NCBI GenBank assembly: GCA_023374045.1
Contig: CM041776.1
Coordinates: 43,344,171-43,408,170, forward strand
Reading direction: 5' to 3'
Source of the DNA: Limonium bicolor
Taxonomy: Eukaryota; Streptophyta; Magnoliopsida; Caryophyllales; Plumbaginaceae
Length of the DNA stretch: 64,000 nucleotides
A program made the translations under genes and the position numbers. The notes under the pieces are model-generated. The model ran no database searches. It saw nothing but the letters and a program-made list of their open reading frames with translations, and was not told where the DNA came from. Position 1 is the stretch's first letter; each line of letters starts with the position of its first letter. Positions 11,401 through 21,921 of this stretch are shown here, one piece after another.

Positions 11401-12503
11401 TTACAAAAAAAAATATTTTAAATTTTATATAATATATTATATATATGTACATGTAAGTAAGTATGCCAATATTAAGTAAGAAAATAAAACTTAAGGTAAT
11501 GAAAAATAAGTAAGTAATGTGTAAGTGTAAGAAGTATAAGGACATAGTAACTATGAGGTAGGAAACGTAAGAGTAATTGAGTTAAGTTAATGATAGTTAG
11601 ATTTAATCATTCAATTGTGTGTACATCATAGGATTTGATTTGTGAACACGAACGTTGGGAGGAACGTTGGGATACAAGTACAACGGTGAATGGTATGAAT
11701 TCCTCATGCCCCGTATGCTATCTTGGTTACTCTGATTTGTGTGTGTGTGCTAATTGATCACCAATAAGATAAATGCACGAATCGGAGTTACTATGCATAC
11801 TTGTGATTATGTAGTGTTGTATGTTGTGAAATATTTTTCTTAATCTTAGTTTGTATAATTCATGAAATGTATGGATGAATTTGAATGCGTGTATGAATGT
11901 TGTATTGTACAGTGACCGATTGTGATTGTGCTTGGACTTCTAACTTATTCCTAACAAGCTAACCAATCTAACTTAAATTGGTAATTAAATTGGAATGAGT
12001 AGAAGTCCGATATAGTTTTGGCCACGCGTGAGGATGCGGAGTCACGAGAGGTTGGCTCCAATTCCTGACTCTTAAACTGGTCCGCGGCCCAAATCCCTTA
12101 AGTGGGTAGCATCCCGGATTGGTGAGTCAAGTAAATCCCGGTGGTGGGACGGAGTAGTCCCGGGCCGGAGGTCATACCGACTTAACATGAGTAAAAGTAA
12201 GTAAGTAAGAATGAGTAAGTAAGTATGGAAAGTAAGTAAGTAAAAGTAAGAGCAAGTTTATGTGAAATGACTAAAAGAGTAAATAGCATTCCGATTAACC
12301 CCGATGCGTAATTTGGCTAACCCGGTGAAGGTAAGTATTGTGTGTATGCTATTGTATTGTTGCCTTGGGATGTATAATGTATTGTATATGCATGTATGTT
12401 GTATGTAAAGCATGTATGTATGAAATTAATGAACCGCATGTTTAGTGGACGTCAAATAGTCGGGGTGCCCTAGCTAGCACTCGGTATATGCGGAGTTTAT
12501 GCG

Positions 12504-12528
12504 CAGCTTTTGCTGAGCCCCTTGGGGC
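12504..12528 (+). other. Tandem double hairpin in LTR, D1 5' copy
   Basis: CAGC-tttt-GCTG at 12504-12515 is followed after one base by GCCCC-tt-GGGGC at 12517-12528, then accgttttta and a CAG/GT at 12548-12552. Both stems are present, with different sequences, in the LTRs of families A, B, C and LTR1. It lies about 500 bp before the LTR end. Confidence 0.7.
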
Positions 12529-13038
12529 ACCGTTTTTAATATGAATGCAGGTGCAAGAGAGCGATGAAGATGTTGAAGACCTAGTTCTATTTCTTTTGTC
12601 TTCTTTTGGATTGTAAACATTGAATTGTGAATGGTGTACTGAGTAGTACACGGCTGTAGCTTTTGATTAGCGGTGTGCCATGGGGTACACCTTTTTGGAT
12701 ATAGAAAGGAGGGTGAATTGGTATAGATGAGTAGCCGGTAGAAACTCATTATTTTGGTAGATTGGAAAGGGGAATGTAATTGAATATACTTTAAATACTC
12801 GGTGATCCATGAATGTAAGTATGTTATGTTTTCGATACTAGTAAGTAATGTAGTAGCTCGGTATATTATGATCATCAGACCGTGACTGTAAGTAAGGTAA
12901 GCCTAGCTAGCCGTATGGGCGGTTAGCGGCGTTGTACCACCTGCCGTAGTAAGTAGTAATCTTCTGCTGCGTACTGATAGGATTAAGAGGATGATTGGAC
13001 GGTAAGCATAGGATTAATGGTAGGGGTGTTATAAAAAG

Positions 13039-13050
13039 TGGTATCAGAGC
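13039..13050 (+). other. Primer binding site of D1 (tRNA-iMet type)
   Basis: TGGTATCAGAGC lies five bases after the LTR end, complementary to the 3' end of plant initiator methionine tRNA. Confidence 0.95.
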
Positions 13051-13067
13051 GTAGTTACGCTCTGATG
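13044..13067 (+). other. Stem-loop overlapping the PBS, D1
   Basis: ATCAGAGCGTA and TACGCTCTGAT are perfect 11 bp arms around a GT loop. The left arm contains most of the PBS, so the stem would compete with tRNA annealing. The same 24 bases are found at 60110-60133 in D2, and a covarying version occurs in element C. Confidence 0.75.
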
Positions 13068-13918
13068 TCCATAAGTACCGAGCATAGGGGATTACCGAGT
13101 TAGGATTTCAACCGTCTTAAGACGGATACTTAGAAATCTAACTAGGAACGACCGTTGTTTACAACGGATACCCTTGACGTTCTTAGGAGCGATACCTTGT
13201 TTAAATTCCATGACCTTGAGTCATATCTTACAAAGCCTAATGTAAATGTTAAACATTCAGATGTCAAGAAGAGGTCCAGGTCGCCGAGGGACCAATGACG
13301 GACCGGACGCGCAGACGATAGCCGAGATCGTCACCGCCACGGTAGCGCAGATGCTACCACAGGTAATCACTGCGATGCAACAGAACCAACAGAATCAAAC
13401 TCAAACGGGACCAGCCCCGCCCCCTCCACCCAGAGAGGCCAAGGCTGGGTAAAAGCTGTAGCAGAACTCCGCCCTCCTTGCTTTAGGGGCGAGAGTGATC
13501 CGGCTAAGCTAGAAGCCTATATCTCCGAGATGGAGACGCCGTTCGAAACCCTTGAAGCTCCTACTGGAGTTCGAGTTAAAGTTGCTGCCTACTACCTGAA
13601 AGATGCAGCCATGGATTGGTGGAAGCTGGTCAAGCATGAGCATGTCAACGACCCCACCTTCGATTGGGAGTCTTTTGCATCCCTCCTCCGATCCAAATAC
13701 TACCCGGAGCACGTGAAGACCAAGAAGAGGCTAGAACTGGATGCCTTGAAAATGACAGAGAAGATGTCTGTCGACGAGTACTACCGCACCTTTACCTCCA
13801 TTCTCCGTCTTCTACCCGATTAGGATACACCGGCCAGGTGTTGGTCGATCGCTTCTATGGCGGTCTGAGCCATCGCCTTCGGTACGGTATGGGCTACACT
13901 CGATTTACCTCCCTTCAG

Positions 13919-14029
13919 GTAAATATCGGTTAACCCTTAGTATCATTTCAATTCCTTAAATTCCTTGAAATCCCTGAATCTTTCCTTATCTTCCTTGAAT
14001 AACAATCCGGCTAATACCTGAAACTTTAG
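13919..14029 (+). other. Predicted spliceosomal intron 1 in D1 gag (111 bp)
   Basis: The junction is cttcag/GTAAAT ... CTTTAG/gagtg. Splicing joins TSLQ to ECYHAASRVEITCQ in one frame; read through, the ORF stops within a few codons. D2 has the same intron (60981-61096, 116 bp), with drift inside and conserved exon edges. Confidence 0.75.
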
Positions 14030-14308
14030 GAGTGTTATCACGCGGCTTCTCGCGTTGAAATCACTTGCCAACTTCGGGTTGAAGAAACCGCGCTTAAGCG
14101 CAAGGCCAACAACAAGAACACCAATGGCGAGGAGCAGAACCAGGGTAAAAGCTGGAAAAAGAAGAAGGGAATTTCTTTCAGCAATCCCAGAAGAAATTCC
14201 CAAGTGAGAGCAGTGCCCATGCTGAGAAGGGCAACCCGGTTGAGATTCTTCAGCTAGGGTCATCTGCACCGGTGGCTGTGAAGCCACTGAGATCACACCC
14301 ACCTAAGG

Positions 14309-14391
14309 GTAAACTTCGAATCTAAATCCATATTTGCTAAGTATCTATCTAGTATATCCACGCACACATCTGCTAACCCTCTAAACCATAG
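14309..14391 (+). other. Predicted spliceosomal intron 2 in D1 gag (83 bp)
   Basis: The junction is cctaagg/GTAAAC ... ACCATAG/gttctgg, phase 1. Splicing joins KPLRSHPPK through glycine to SGSGFTKTFSDGRTYVCRKC, keeping the zinc-knuckle frame. It is also 83 bp in D2 (61369-61451). Confidence 0.72.
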
Positions 14392-14736
14392 GTTCTGGCT
14401 CCGGTTTCACCAAAACCTTCTCCGATGGCCGCACATATGTGTGCAGAAAGTGCAACCAGGACCATCCCGGCAAGGACTGCTACGGGAGAGAGATCAAGTG
14501 CTACAATTGCCAGAAGCCAGGCCATACAACTAATATATGCCCAGAGAATGCCAAGCCAAAAGGGAACTTCCAAAGCTACAAGCAAAGGGAAGGCAAGAAG
14601 GTTGCATCTGGCGATGCACCGACCCAGCAGGCACCACAGGGACAAGGATCCCGGGGACCTCAGAGGGGTGCGCCTCAGAGGCAGCCTGTCTTACATGTTA
14701 TCGACCGTGACGGGTCCGGTTCTAAGTCCGGCCCAG

Positions 14737-15778
14737 GTAATTATCTAAACCTTGAATCCTTGAGAAGCATGTTTAAGTATTGAAGTAACTGTTTGAGTGA
14801 AAGCATGAGTAAATGACTTGAAGTATGTATTGAGCATGAAATGAAGTAGTTGAAACTAGTACTCACCGTAGATGAAATTTATAACTTATAGAAATAACCT
14901 TAGGTTAGTATCTGTTATCCGATACCGGTAAACCTGAATCAAGAAGAGATCGACATCACCAACCACTATTACACCAACGAACAGTGTCGGTCATCCGACC
15001 AGGTATGATCTTATTAAGGGGATACTTGACACCCGAAGCACAAATCTCAATCATCCGACGATGCAACAAGCTAGGAACGGGTCCCGGAGGATTTTATACA
15101 CCGAAATTTCCCGGTGGAGCGGAGATGAAGCTGAAGATGATGTACTTGGGAAAGGATTGGAATCCTTATACCAAGACATACCATGAGACACGAACACATG
15201 ACGGAGCAACGCCACCAACAATACCTCCAGAATTCCAGACACTTGTCACACAAGCAGTAGAACTTGCACAACAATGCGAACATGATCCGATTCCCGCACA
15301 TGAAGCGGACATCTGCATCGTCAACTTCTATGAGAAAGAAGGACGACTTGGGTTACACCAAGACAAGGACGAGACAGCGGAATCTCTTGAACAAGGAGTG
15401 CCCGTAGTGTCTTGGTCCATTGGTGATGACGCCATATTTATGTATAGCGAGCAGAAGCGTGTGGACCTCGCACAGAAATTGGTATTGAGATCAGGAGATG
15501 TCCTAATCATGGGTGGAAACTCTAGGATGCTGTATCATGGGATCAACAAGATAAAGTTGAATACGGCACCACCGACAATAATCAATGCCACACACATGAA
15601 ACCAGGACGCCTGAACCTTACCTTTAGAAGTATTAAGAATTCAAAGCATCATGTAATGTATTAGCAACGTGTATTAGAGACACGGTATGTATGATGGTTG
15701 GTTTATCAATAAAGAGCAGTGTTGATTTAATTCCACTTGTGTCCACCATCAATACTTATTCAATTGTGAATCCAATAG
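14737..15778 (+). other. Predicted intron 3 of D1, containing the AlkB ORF (1042 bp)
   Basis: The donor is ggcccag/GTAATT after the gag tail and the acceptor is ATCCAATAG/gttgtgg before protease. Both junctions are phase 1, so splicing fuses gag to the protease frame (joined codon gives glycine, then CGLGTE). The whole AlkB ORF and a following AATAAA at about 15707 lie inside. D2 has the equivalent at 61795-62823. Confidence 0.6.
14984..15664 (+). CDS. AlkB-type Fe(II)/2-oxoglutarate dioxygenase carried by retrotransposon D1
   Basis: AlkB-family enzymes use Fe(II) and 2-oxoglutarate to remove alkyl groups oxidatively from nucleic-acid bases. This 226-residue ORF is close to full domain length. 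The iron-binding HxD is H125 and D127 in GLHQDKDE, and the distal histidine is H185 in MLYHGINKI. The 2-oxoglutarate and substrate arginines are R209 and R215 in GRLNLTFR. The entry VIRPGMILLRGYLTPEAQ and the whole layout resemble the plant ALKBH1-like/bacterial AlkB branch rather than the ALKBH9/10 or plant-virus type. The ORF sits between gag and protease on the same strand. Upstream codons (NLNQEEIDITN) are separated by a one-base loss near 14989 relative to D2, so the listed start may not be the original one. No frameshift lies within the domain. I infer capture from a host gene; activity is untested. Confidence 0.88.
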   Translation: MSVIRPGMILLRGYLTPEAQISIIRRCNKLGTGPGGFYTPKFPGGAEMKLKMMYLGKDWNPYTKTYHETRTHDGATPPTIPPEFQTLVTQAVELAQQCEHDPIPAHEADICIVNFYEKEGRLGLHQDKDETAESLEQGVPVVSWSIGDDAIFMYSEQKRVDLAQKLVLRSGDVLIMGGNSRMLYHGINKIKLNTAPPTIINATHMKPGRLNLTFRSIKNSKHHVMY

Positions 15779-16417
15779 GTTGTGGACTCGGTACCGAAGT
15801 TATCCTGAGTATCCTCACCGAAGCACAAGCCGGCAGAAGCGGCACCATCTTAACGGGAACCTTCCCAGTGAATGGCATTGATGCCAATGTGTTATTCGAC
15901 TCCGGCGCCTCACACACGCCTTCGTATCACCATCCTTCGTGAAGAGGTTAGGCCTAGATGCGGATGAGCTACCGAACTTTCTGGTTACTCTCCCATCGAA
16001 TGAGCGAGTAAAGTGTACCAAATATTATCAATCAGCACAATCGAAATCAAAGGCGAATCGTTTCCCATCTCCTTCATCGAGTTTAATGGTTTGGGATTCG
16101 ACTTGATAATCGGAATGAATTGGTTGGAGCGGCACAAGGGTAGGATCCTCTGCACCGAGCATCGATTGCTGCTCAAGAGTCCTTCTGGGGTCACCGTATC
16201 TTACCGCCAGAGACCGAAGGAGCCTTCGACCACACTCATATCTGCTATGGCCATGTACCGGGAGCTCAGAAAGGGCCATGAAGTGTATCTGTGTCATGTA
16301 CAAGACCTGGAGAGAGATCCAGAGTTCAGTGACGATGTACCCATTGTATCCAAATTTCCAGATATATTCCCTAAGGAGCTACCCGGCATGCCACCACCGA
16401 GAGCAGTGGAATTTTAG
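15779..16417 (+). pseudogene. Aspartic protease of D1, frameshifted
   Basis: After the intron 3 acceptor comes [17 protein letters not shown], then the retropepsin active site FDSGASHT at about 15897-15920. An indel there breaks FVSPSF; a second one-base loss near 16038 shifts the frame again. The segment [20 protein letters not shown] carries the second family motif (IIGMNWL). The linker [16 protein letters not shown] leads toward RT, but the frame ends at a TAG at 16416 (VEF-stop, where D2 has GAG). The protease would process the Gag-Pol polyprotein; this copy cannot make it intact. Confidence 0.87.
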
Positions 16418-16464
16418 ATTGACCTCTTGCCAGGTACCGGTCCATTGCTAGGGCACCGTACCGC

Positions 16465-17721
16465 ATGGCACCCGCTGAAATGACCGAACTGAAAGAGCAG
16501 TTACGTGAATTACTCGACAAAGGGTTTATACGCCCGAGCGTATCACCCTGGGGAGCACTGGTCCTCTTTGTGAAAAAGAAGGACGGTAGTCTTCGACTTT
16601 GTATTGACTACCGCGAGCTGAATGCGGTTACAGTCAAGAATAAATACCTATTACCAAGCATCGACGACCTATTTGATCAGCTGAAAGGAGCCTCAGTCTT
16701 TTCCAAGATCGACCTCCGTTCTGGGTATCATCAGATTGCCATCAAAGAGCAGGACATAGAGAAAACGGCATTCCGTACTAGATATGCCCACTACGAATTC
16801 ACCGTCATGCCATTCGGTTTGTCAAATGCACCAGCAAAATTCATGGACCTCATGAATCGACTATTCAGTGAGCAGTTGGACACTTCAGTTGTTGTCTTCA
16901 TCGACGACATCCTTGTATATTCAAAATCAGCAGAGGAACATGAAATCCATTTGAGGAAAGTGTTTGAGACACTGCACGAGAACCAGCTGTATGCGAAGTT
17001 CTCCAAATGCGAGTTCTGGCTAGATCAGGTATCATTCCTTGGTCACGTCATCTCGAGCGCAGGTATCTCAGTTGACCCTTCAAAGATAGAAGCTGTACGA
17101 TCATGGCCTAGACCTAAGACTGTTACCGACATTCGGAGCTTTCTTGGTCTAGCCAGTTATTACCGAAGATTTGTAAAGGACTTCTCGAAAGTCGCTAAGC
17201 CCATGACTACACCGATGAAGAAAGATGCACCGTTTGTATGGACAGACGAGTGCAAATTATCATTTCAGAGCCTTAAGGACTCATTGACCTCAGCGCCCAT
17301 CCTTACTCTTCCAGAAGGCACAGAGGGATTTGAGGTATACTGTGATGCATTAGGCAAAGGAATGGGATGCCTGCTCATGCAGCATGGCAAGGTTGTAGCT
17401 TATGCCTCCCGCCAGCTGAAAAAGCATGAGGAGAATTACCCGACACATGACTTAGAGTTAGGAGCCATTGTCTTCGCCTTGAAGATATGGCGACACTATC
17501 TCTATGGGGTAAGCATCACCATCTACTCCGACCATAAGAGCTTACAGTATGTATTCACATAGAAAGAACTGAATTTGAGACAGAGAAGGTGGATGGAGTT
17601 TCTTTCAGACTACGACATCGACCTACAGTATAAGGAAGGGAAGGAAAACATCATAGCCGACGCCCTGAGTCGTCGAGCACACTCGCTCCATTCGCTACTC
17701 GGTTCTTCTAGCTTGGTGGAC
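16465..17721 (+). pseudogene. Reverse transcriptase and RNase H of D1
   Basis: The RT domain is open for 365 codons from 16465. Catalytic aspartates are D83 ([11 protein letters not shown]) and D147/D148 (FIDDILVYS). The fingers motif [22 protein letters not shown] and the primer-grip [10 protein letters not shown] are present. RNase H follows with D294 (YCDALGKG, where the family usually has DAS), E331 and D356 (YSDHKSL). A TAG at 17560 interrupts the frame before ELNLRQRRWMEFLSDYDI, and homology continues to NIIADALSRR. Together they would synthesise cDNA and degrade the RNA strand. Confidence 0.92.
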
Positions 17722-18820
17722 GAGGTACGAGACGCTCAGTTCAGCGACCCTTACCTAACCGAAATCAGACAAAAGATCGAGAATGGTACATTTGAGAAGA
17801 AAAAGTATGACTTCAAGCTATATGAAGATGGTTTGATTCGGTTGAATGGCAGGCTATGCGTCCCCCGAAGCAATGCTGAACTAAGGGATCGCATCCTGCG
17901 AGAGTCACATAGTTCCACATTGTCAGTCCATCCGGGAGCCTCCAAGATGTACAAAGACATGAAGAGGTACTTCTGGTGGTCTGGAATGAAATCGGACGTG
18001 ACGGGATTTGTATTAAGATGCTTAACATGCCAGAAAGTAAAGTTTGAACATCGTAGACCGGGCAGAATGGTACATCGATGCCAGTTCCGGAGTGGAAATT
18101 TCATGATATCTCCATGGATTTTGTTGTAGAACTCCCACCTGCCAAGGGAGGACTCAACATGATCTGGGTTGTAGTCGATCGCCTTACCAAGGTTGCCAGA
18201 TTCATACCGATGAAGGACACCTGGAAGGTAGTGAAGCTCGTAGAGCTATTCGACAAGGAGATTATCAGACATCACGGAGTCCCGAAGACTATAGTATCTG
18301 ACCGCGACACCAGATTTCTTTCGAGATACTGGAGAGCTACACGGGAAGCATTGGGTACAGAATTGAAGTTGAGTACCGCCTTCCATCCTCAGACCGACGG
18401 TCAGACAGAAAGGACCATCCAGACACTGGAGGACATGCTTCGGGCATGTGCCTTAGATTTTCAGGAGAGTTGGTTAGATAAGCTTCATCTTATCGAATTT
18501 TCTTACAATAATAAGTACCATGCTTCGATTAAGATGTCGCCTTTCCAAGCTCTATACGGTAGACCTTGCCGTACACCCTTGTGTGGGATGAGTCGAGCGA
18601 AGCGATCATCATAGGACCGGAGTATCTTGAACAAGTCCAAGCTGAAGTTCAGCAGATTCGAGCGAATATGAAGGCAGCCCAAGATAGACAGAAATCCTAT
18701 GTGGATGTGCGACGACGCGACCTTGAGTTCGCCGTGGGTGACCAAGTGTTCTTGCGCGTTTCACCTATGAAGGGTGTCTTCCGTTTTGGTCAGAAGGGCA
18801 AGCTAAGCCCAAATTTGTAG
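17722..18820 (+). pseudogene. Integrase of D1, frameshifted
   Basis: The N-terminal HHCC zinc module is in ESHSSTLSVHPGASKMYKDM followed by RCLTCQKVK. A frameshift near 18070 moves homology to a new frame (MPVPEWKFHDISMDFVVELP). The catalytic core has D14 and D75 (VSDRDTRF) and E111 (TDGQTERTIQTLEDM) of that 178-residue frame, with DX35E spacing between the last two. Another shift near 18590 leads to the C-terminal part: YVDVRRRDLEFAVGDQVFL and KGVFRFGQKGKLSP (GPY/F-type region, then a stop). Integrase inserts the cDNA and makes the 5 bp duplication. Confidence 0.9.
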
Positions 18821-18873
18821 GGCCGTACACTATACCGAAAGAGTTAGATCCGTAGCCTATAGGTTAGCATTAC

Positions 18874-19149
18874 TTGAGGACTTGGGACGTGTCCATGATG
18901 GTCGTGTCACAACTCAAGAAGTACATTGCTGATCCTTCTCATGTGCTAGAGCCCGAGAGACTATCCATTGAGCCGAACATGAGATATGTCGAAACCCTAG
19001 TGAGAATCCTTGATAGGAAGACCAGAGACACTCGCCATAAGTCTATACGAATGGTAAATGTCCTATGGTCAAACCATGATGTCGAAGAAGCGACATGGGA
19101 GTTGGAAGATGCCATGAAGGCTAAGTACCCACAGTTGTTCATAGACTAG
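18874..19149 (+). pseudogene. Integrase C-terminus with chromodomain-like tail, D1
   Basis: The frame encodes HVLEPERLSIEPNMRYVETL, then VRILDRKTRDTRHKSIRMVN, VLWSNHDVEEATWELEDAMK and ends AKYPQLFID-stop. The VLW.NH..EEATWE.E..M...YP.LF pattern is the chromodomain tail of plant Tekay/Del-type chromoviruses, which biases insertion toward heterochromatin. The joint to the preceding integrase frame is broken, so the domain would not be made from this copy. Confidence 0.8.
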
Positions 19150-19590
19150 ACAGTCTAGTATTTAGCAACACGGGTACGGGGCGTACCCCTTTAAAGGGGG
19201 TAGAGCCTTTTGCTTTTGCATTGCTTCGGGGTAAGCATTGCTTAGTGTGTAGGTATTGTAATAGGTTTTTGTATGACACGTGTAGTGCAAGTGAATTCGG
19301 TATGTGTGTGTATGCATATGTAATGTGTAGTGTATGGATGTGCATGTACGATGTGTGATGTTTGTGTAACGTGTATTGTGAATTGCAATGTTGTATTGTG
19401 TGATGGTATGAAGTGAAAATGATGGATTGTGTATGTGAATTGTGCATGATACTTGAATTGTGTATGTTTGCAATGTGAAATAAGTAAACACCTCATAGGT
19501 GGTAGAAAGACACATTAAGGCAATTGGTTGCCTAATGAGTAGAACTACTAAAACTATTAACCTTGAGCAACTTTGAGGGCAAAGTTTCTT
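19150..19590 (+). other. Non-coding interval between pol and polypurine tract, D1
   Basis: No gene is seen. It opens with cgtacccctttaaagggggtag, then has a long TG/GT-rich tract (19240-19480). A similar ccctttttaagggg motif occurs on the minus strand of element C near 52446, hinting at a shared 3' untranslated module. Confidence 0.6.
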
Positions 19591-19603
19591 AAGGGGGGTA
19601 GAT
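19591..19603 (+). other. Polypurine tract of D1
   Basis: AAGGGGGGTAGAT lies directly before the 3' LTR TGAAATACCCC. This is the plus-strand DNA priming site. Confidence 0.9.
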
Positions 19604-21504
19604 TGAAATACCCCGTAATTAAAAATAGTGATTAATTAGGCTAATAAGTAATTTAGAAGCTTAATTAGGCATAAATAATCACGAGGGAACAAATCCCGAA
19701 GAAAACGGATCCTTAAAACGGATTAAAAACGCTAACGAACCTTAAAGCGCGTTTTTCGAGGAAACCGGGAAAACGTGACTTTAAGCGGGTCAAATAGACT
19801 CGTAACAATTTTGGTCAACTAAATAATCATTAATAAATATTAGTGAAGCTTTAGAACCAATAAAATCAATAAAATGAGAAATTAGTAAAAACTGTCAAAA
19901 ACGGGAAGTTGTGGGGTAGAAACATAAATAACCAAAACTTATGTGTCCACTTTTAAAATAAATAGTAAAGTTGTGTGTGTGTGTGGTGCCAGCCGGCCCC
20001 TATCCCTCTCTCTCACACACTCACTCACCCCCTCTTATTTGCAAAACAACAAAACAATAAAAGTAACCCCACCCTCACTTTATTCTCTCTCCTACCCTCA
20101 CAACTCCCTCACTCACGTACTCACCTCCTCCCTCACTCTCTTTTCTTTCTTCTTCTTCCCCCCATGCGACATCTATGGAGGTTTGAGAGAACCCACACAA
20201 ACTCTACATTCTATCCATTTGTTACTCCATCAAACCTTCTCCAAAAATTATAAAAACTACACCATTGGAATCCTCTCATCAAGAGCAACGTTTCCATCTT
20301 TCCAAAATTCAAAAAACAAGAACTTTCATCTCCATGGGTATAGAGCATTTGGAGCTTCAAGACCACCACTAGAGCCACCTCCTTCTCCTTGTTCTTTTGA
20401 GGTAAAAATCTTCTTGAAACTCCATCTTTTTCTAGCCTTTGAGGGCAAAACGAAATTTAAGCTAAAACCTTGTTTGGTGTTTTGGTACTCTAGCCGATTT
20501 TGGATTTGTTGGAGGAGAGGAAACATTGTTCTTGAGCTATCCTAAGCATCACCTACACCCTTGCAAGGTAATGAGATTTCTAAACCCTAGAACTTACATT
20601 AAAGCTTGAATAATGTTTAGGGCTAGTTTTAGTATTGAAATGGTGTGTATGTATGGACTGTAATGGTAGATTGTTGAGGTGCTTTAACCGATAGAGAAAG
20701 AGAGAGAGAAGGAAGAAGGAAGAAGCAAGAAGAAGAAAGAAAACTAGAAGGGGAAACAAAGGTAATTACACTCACCTTTGTGTAGCCTTGTATATGTATG
20801 TATGTAACAGATTTTAGAAAGTTGAAATGAGTAATGGAAATGGTAATGTATTGGTAGTGTAATGTGTAGGAGGAAACAAATGTTTTAAACCCTTAAAAGA
20901 CACTTTAAAACTTATCAAAACAGATTGGGAATGAGATGTTGAGTGCAGGAATTTTTAGTAGCGTTTAGTGTTTGGAAATTGTATATGAAGGCTTTGTATG
21001 TTAATGTTGTTGAAAACAGGTGAGATGATGTTAATGTGTGAATGTAAACAATGTGGTTAGAGTATAAAATGTAGGGGAGACTATGGCAAAATTTGCCTGG
21101 GATTAGAACACTTAGTGTATTAGAAACTAGGTGAATAACATAGGTTGTAACAGATTTTGATTGAGATAGATAGAGGGAAGGTTGGGAGAGATAGTTAATG
21201 TAGTTGTGGTGTATTAGGAACTCTAGAAATGACATTAGAAGAGGGAGTTATGGTTGGGAGAGTGTTAGAGCAAAAAAATCTGTAGCAAAATGCATTATGG
21301 AAGAAAACAATGTAAGTATTGAAGTGAGACTTGGAAAATTGTGTGTATAAGTTGGTATAGGATTTGTGTAATGAATTAAGGAATGAAATAACATGATTTA
21401 GAGTGTTTAAGTAGTACTAAAACATGTTAGGATGTATGTAGGAAGATTAGGGAAGTAATGGGTAAGAAGAGGAACTGAAAACAGATTCTTAAACTGAAGT
21501 ACTG

Positions 21505-21830
21505 GGCCGGACCGGACTTGCGACCGGACTTGCAAGTTCGGTCGAGCCCAGAATCACAAAGACGGGAGCTTTCTGGAATGGACCGGACTTGCCAGTTCGG
21601 TCAGACCAGAAAATTCTCCCGTCTGAAACCTTCTGGAATGGACCGAACTTGCGACCGAACTTGCAAGTTTCGGTCGGACTAGAAAATTCTCCCGTATGAA
21701 ACCTTCTGGAATGGACCGAACTTGCGACCAGACTTGCAAGGTCGGTCGGGCCAGAAAAATTCCGTATTGAAAGCTACTGGAACGGACCGGACTTGCGATC
21801 GGACTTGCAAGGTCGGTCCGGTCTTACAAA
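21505..21830. repeat. Hairpin half-site array, D1 3' LTR
   Basis: Five units correspond to those at 11080-11400. Unit 2 has lost a half-site (tggaccggacttgccagttcggtc), and unit 3 has an extra T in GCAAGTTTCGGTC. The last unit is GACCGGACTTGC, GATCGGACTTGC, AAGGTCGGTC. Confidence 0.82.
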
Positions 21831-21880
21831 AAAATAATTATTTTAAATTAAATAATAATTATATATATTTATATGTATAC

Positions 21881-21921
<41 letters not shown>

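Larger units (their letters stand above)
9177..13033 (+). repeat. 5' LTR of D1 (3857 bp)
   Basis: It starts TGAAATACCCCGTAATTAA and ends GGGGTGTTATA (TGTTACA in the other copies, so the last C has become T), directly before the PBS. It aligns by eye with 19604-27971 minus the B insertion and with 56307-60099. Notable contents: an inverted U3 motif at 9321-9350, a possible TATA element at 9500, a CT-rich leader-like tract at 9580-9760, a hairpin array at 11080-11400, a double hairpin at 12504-12528, and GTAAGTAAG-rich stretches. Confidence 0.93.
13261..14736 (+). pseudogene. gag of D1, intron-containing, frameshifted
   Basis: Gag builds the virus-like particle and binds genomic RNA. It starts with MSRRGPGRRG at 13261, followed by a Q/P-rich stretch. 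A one-base loss near 13450 breaks the frame before a capsid-like region (KVAAYYLKDAAMDWWKLVKH, SKYYPEHVKTKKRLELDALK, MSVDEYYRTFTSILRLLPD). A second loss near 13821 creates a stop. Removing two GT-AG introns (13919-14029 and 14309-14391) restores homology through the basic region to the nucleocapsid: CRKCNQDHPGKDC and a CX2CX4HX4C knuckle, CYNCQKPGHTTNIC. A G/Q/R-rich tail then runs to a third donor at 14737. A leader of about 210 bp separates the PBS from the start. Confidence 0.85.

Noticed and set aside
11006..11432. Several overlapping ORFs on both strands across the hairpin arrays (also 58081-58596, 45944-46446, 2969-3611, 25916-26325)
   Set aside because: The repeated MQVRSQVRSIP- or CDRTCKFGR-like peptides come from translating a 66-72 bp repeat whose length disturbs the stops; no family features.
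12504..12540. Bacterial-type intrinsic terminator (GC hairpin plus T run)
   Set aside because: The context is a plant LTR; the resemblance is formal. Kept instead as a conserved double hairpin of unknown role.
13039..13067. tRNA gene fragment
   Set aside because: Only the 12-base PBS matches tRNA-iMet; no cloverleaf or A/B boxes.
14984..15664. Host ALKBH gene interrupted by retrotransposons
   Set aside because: The same ORF lies at the same point between gag and protease in a second, independent element copy, so it belongs to the element.
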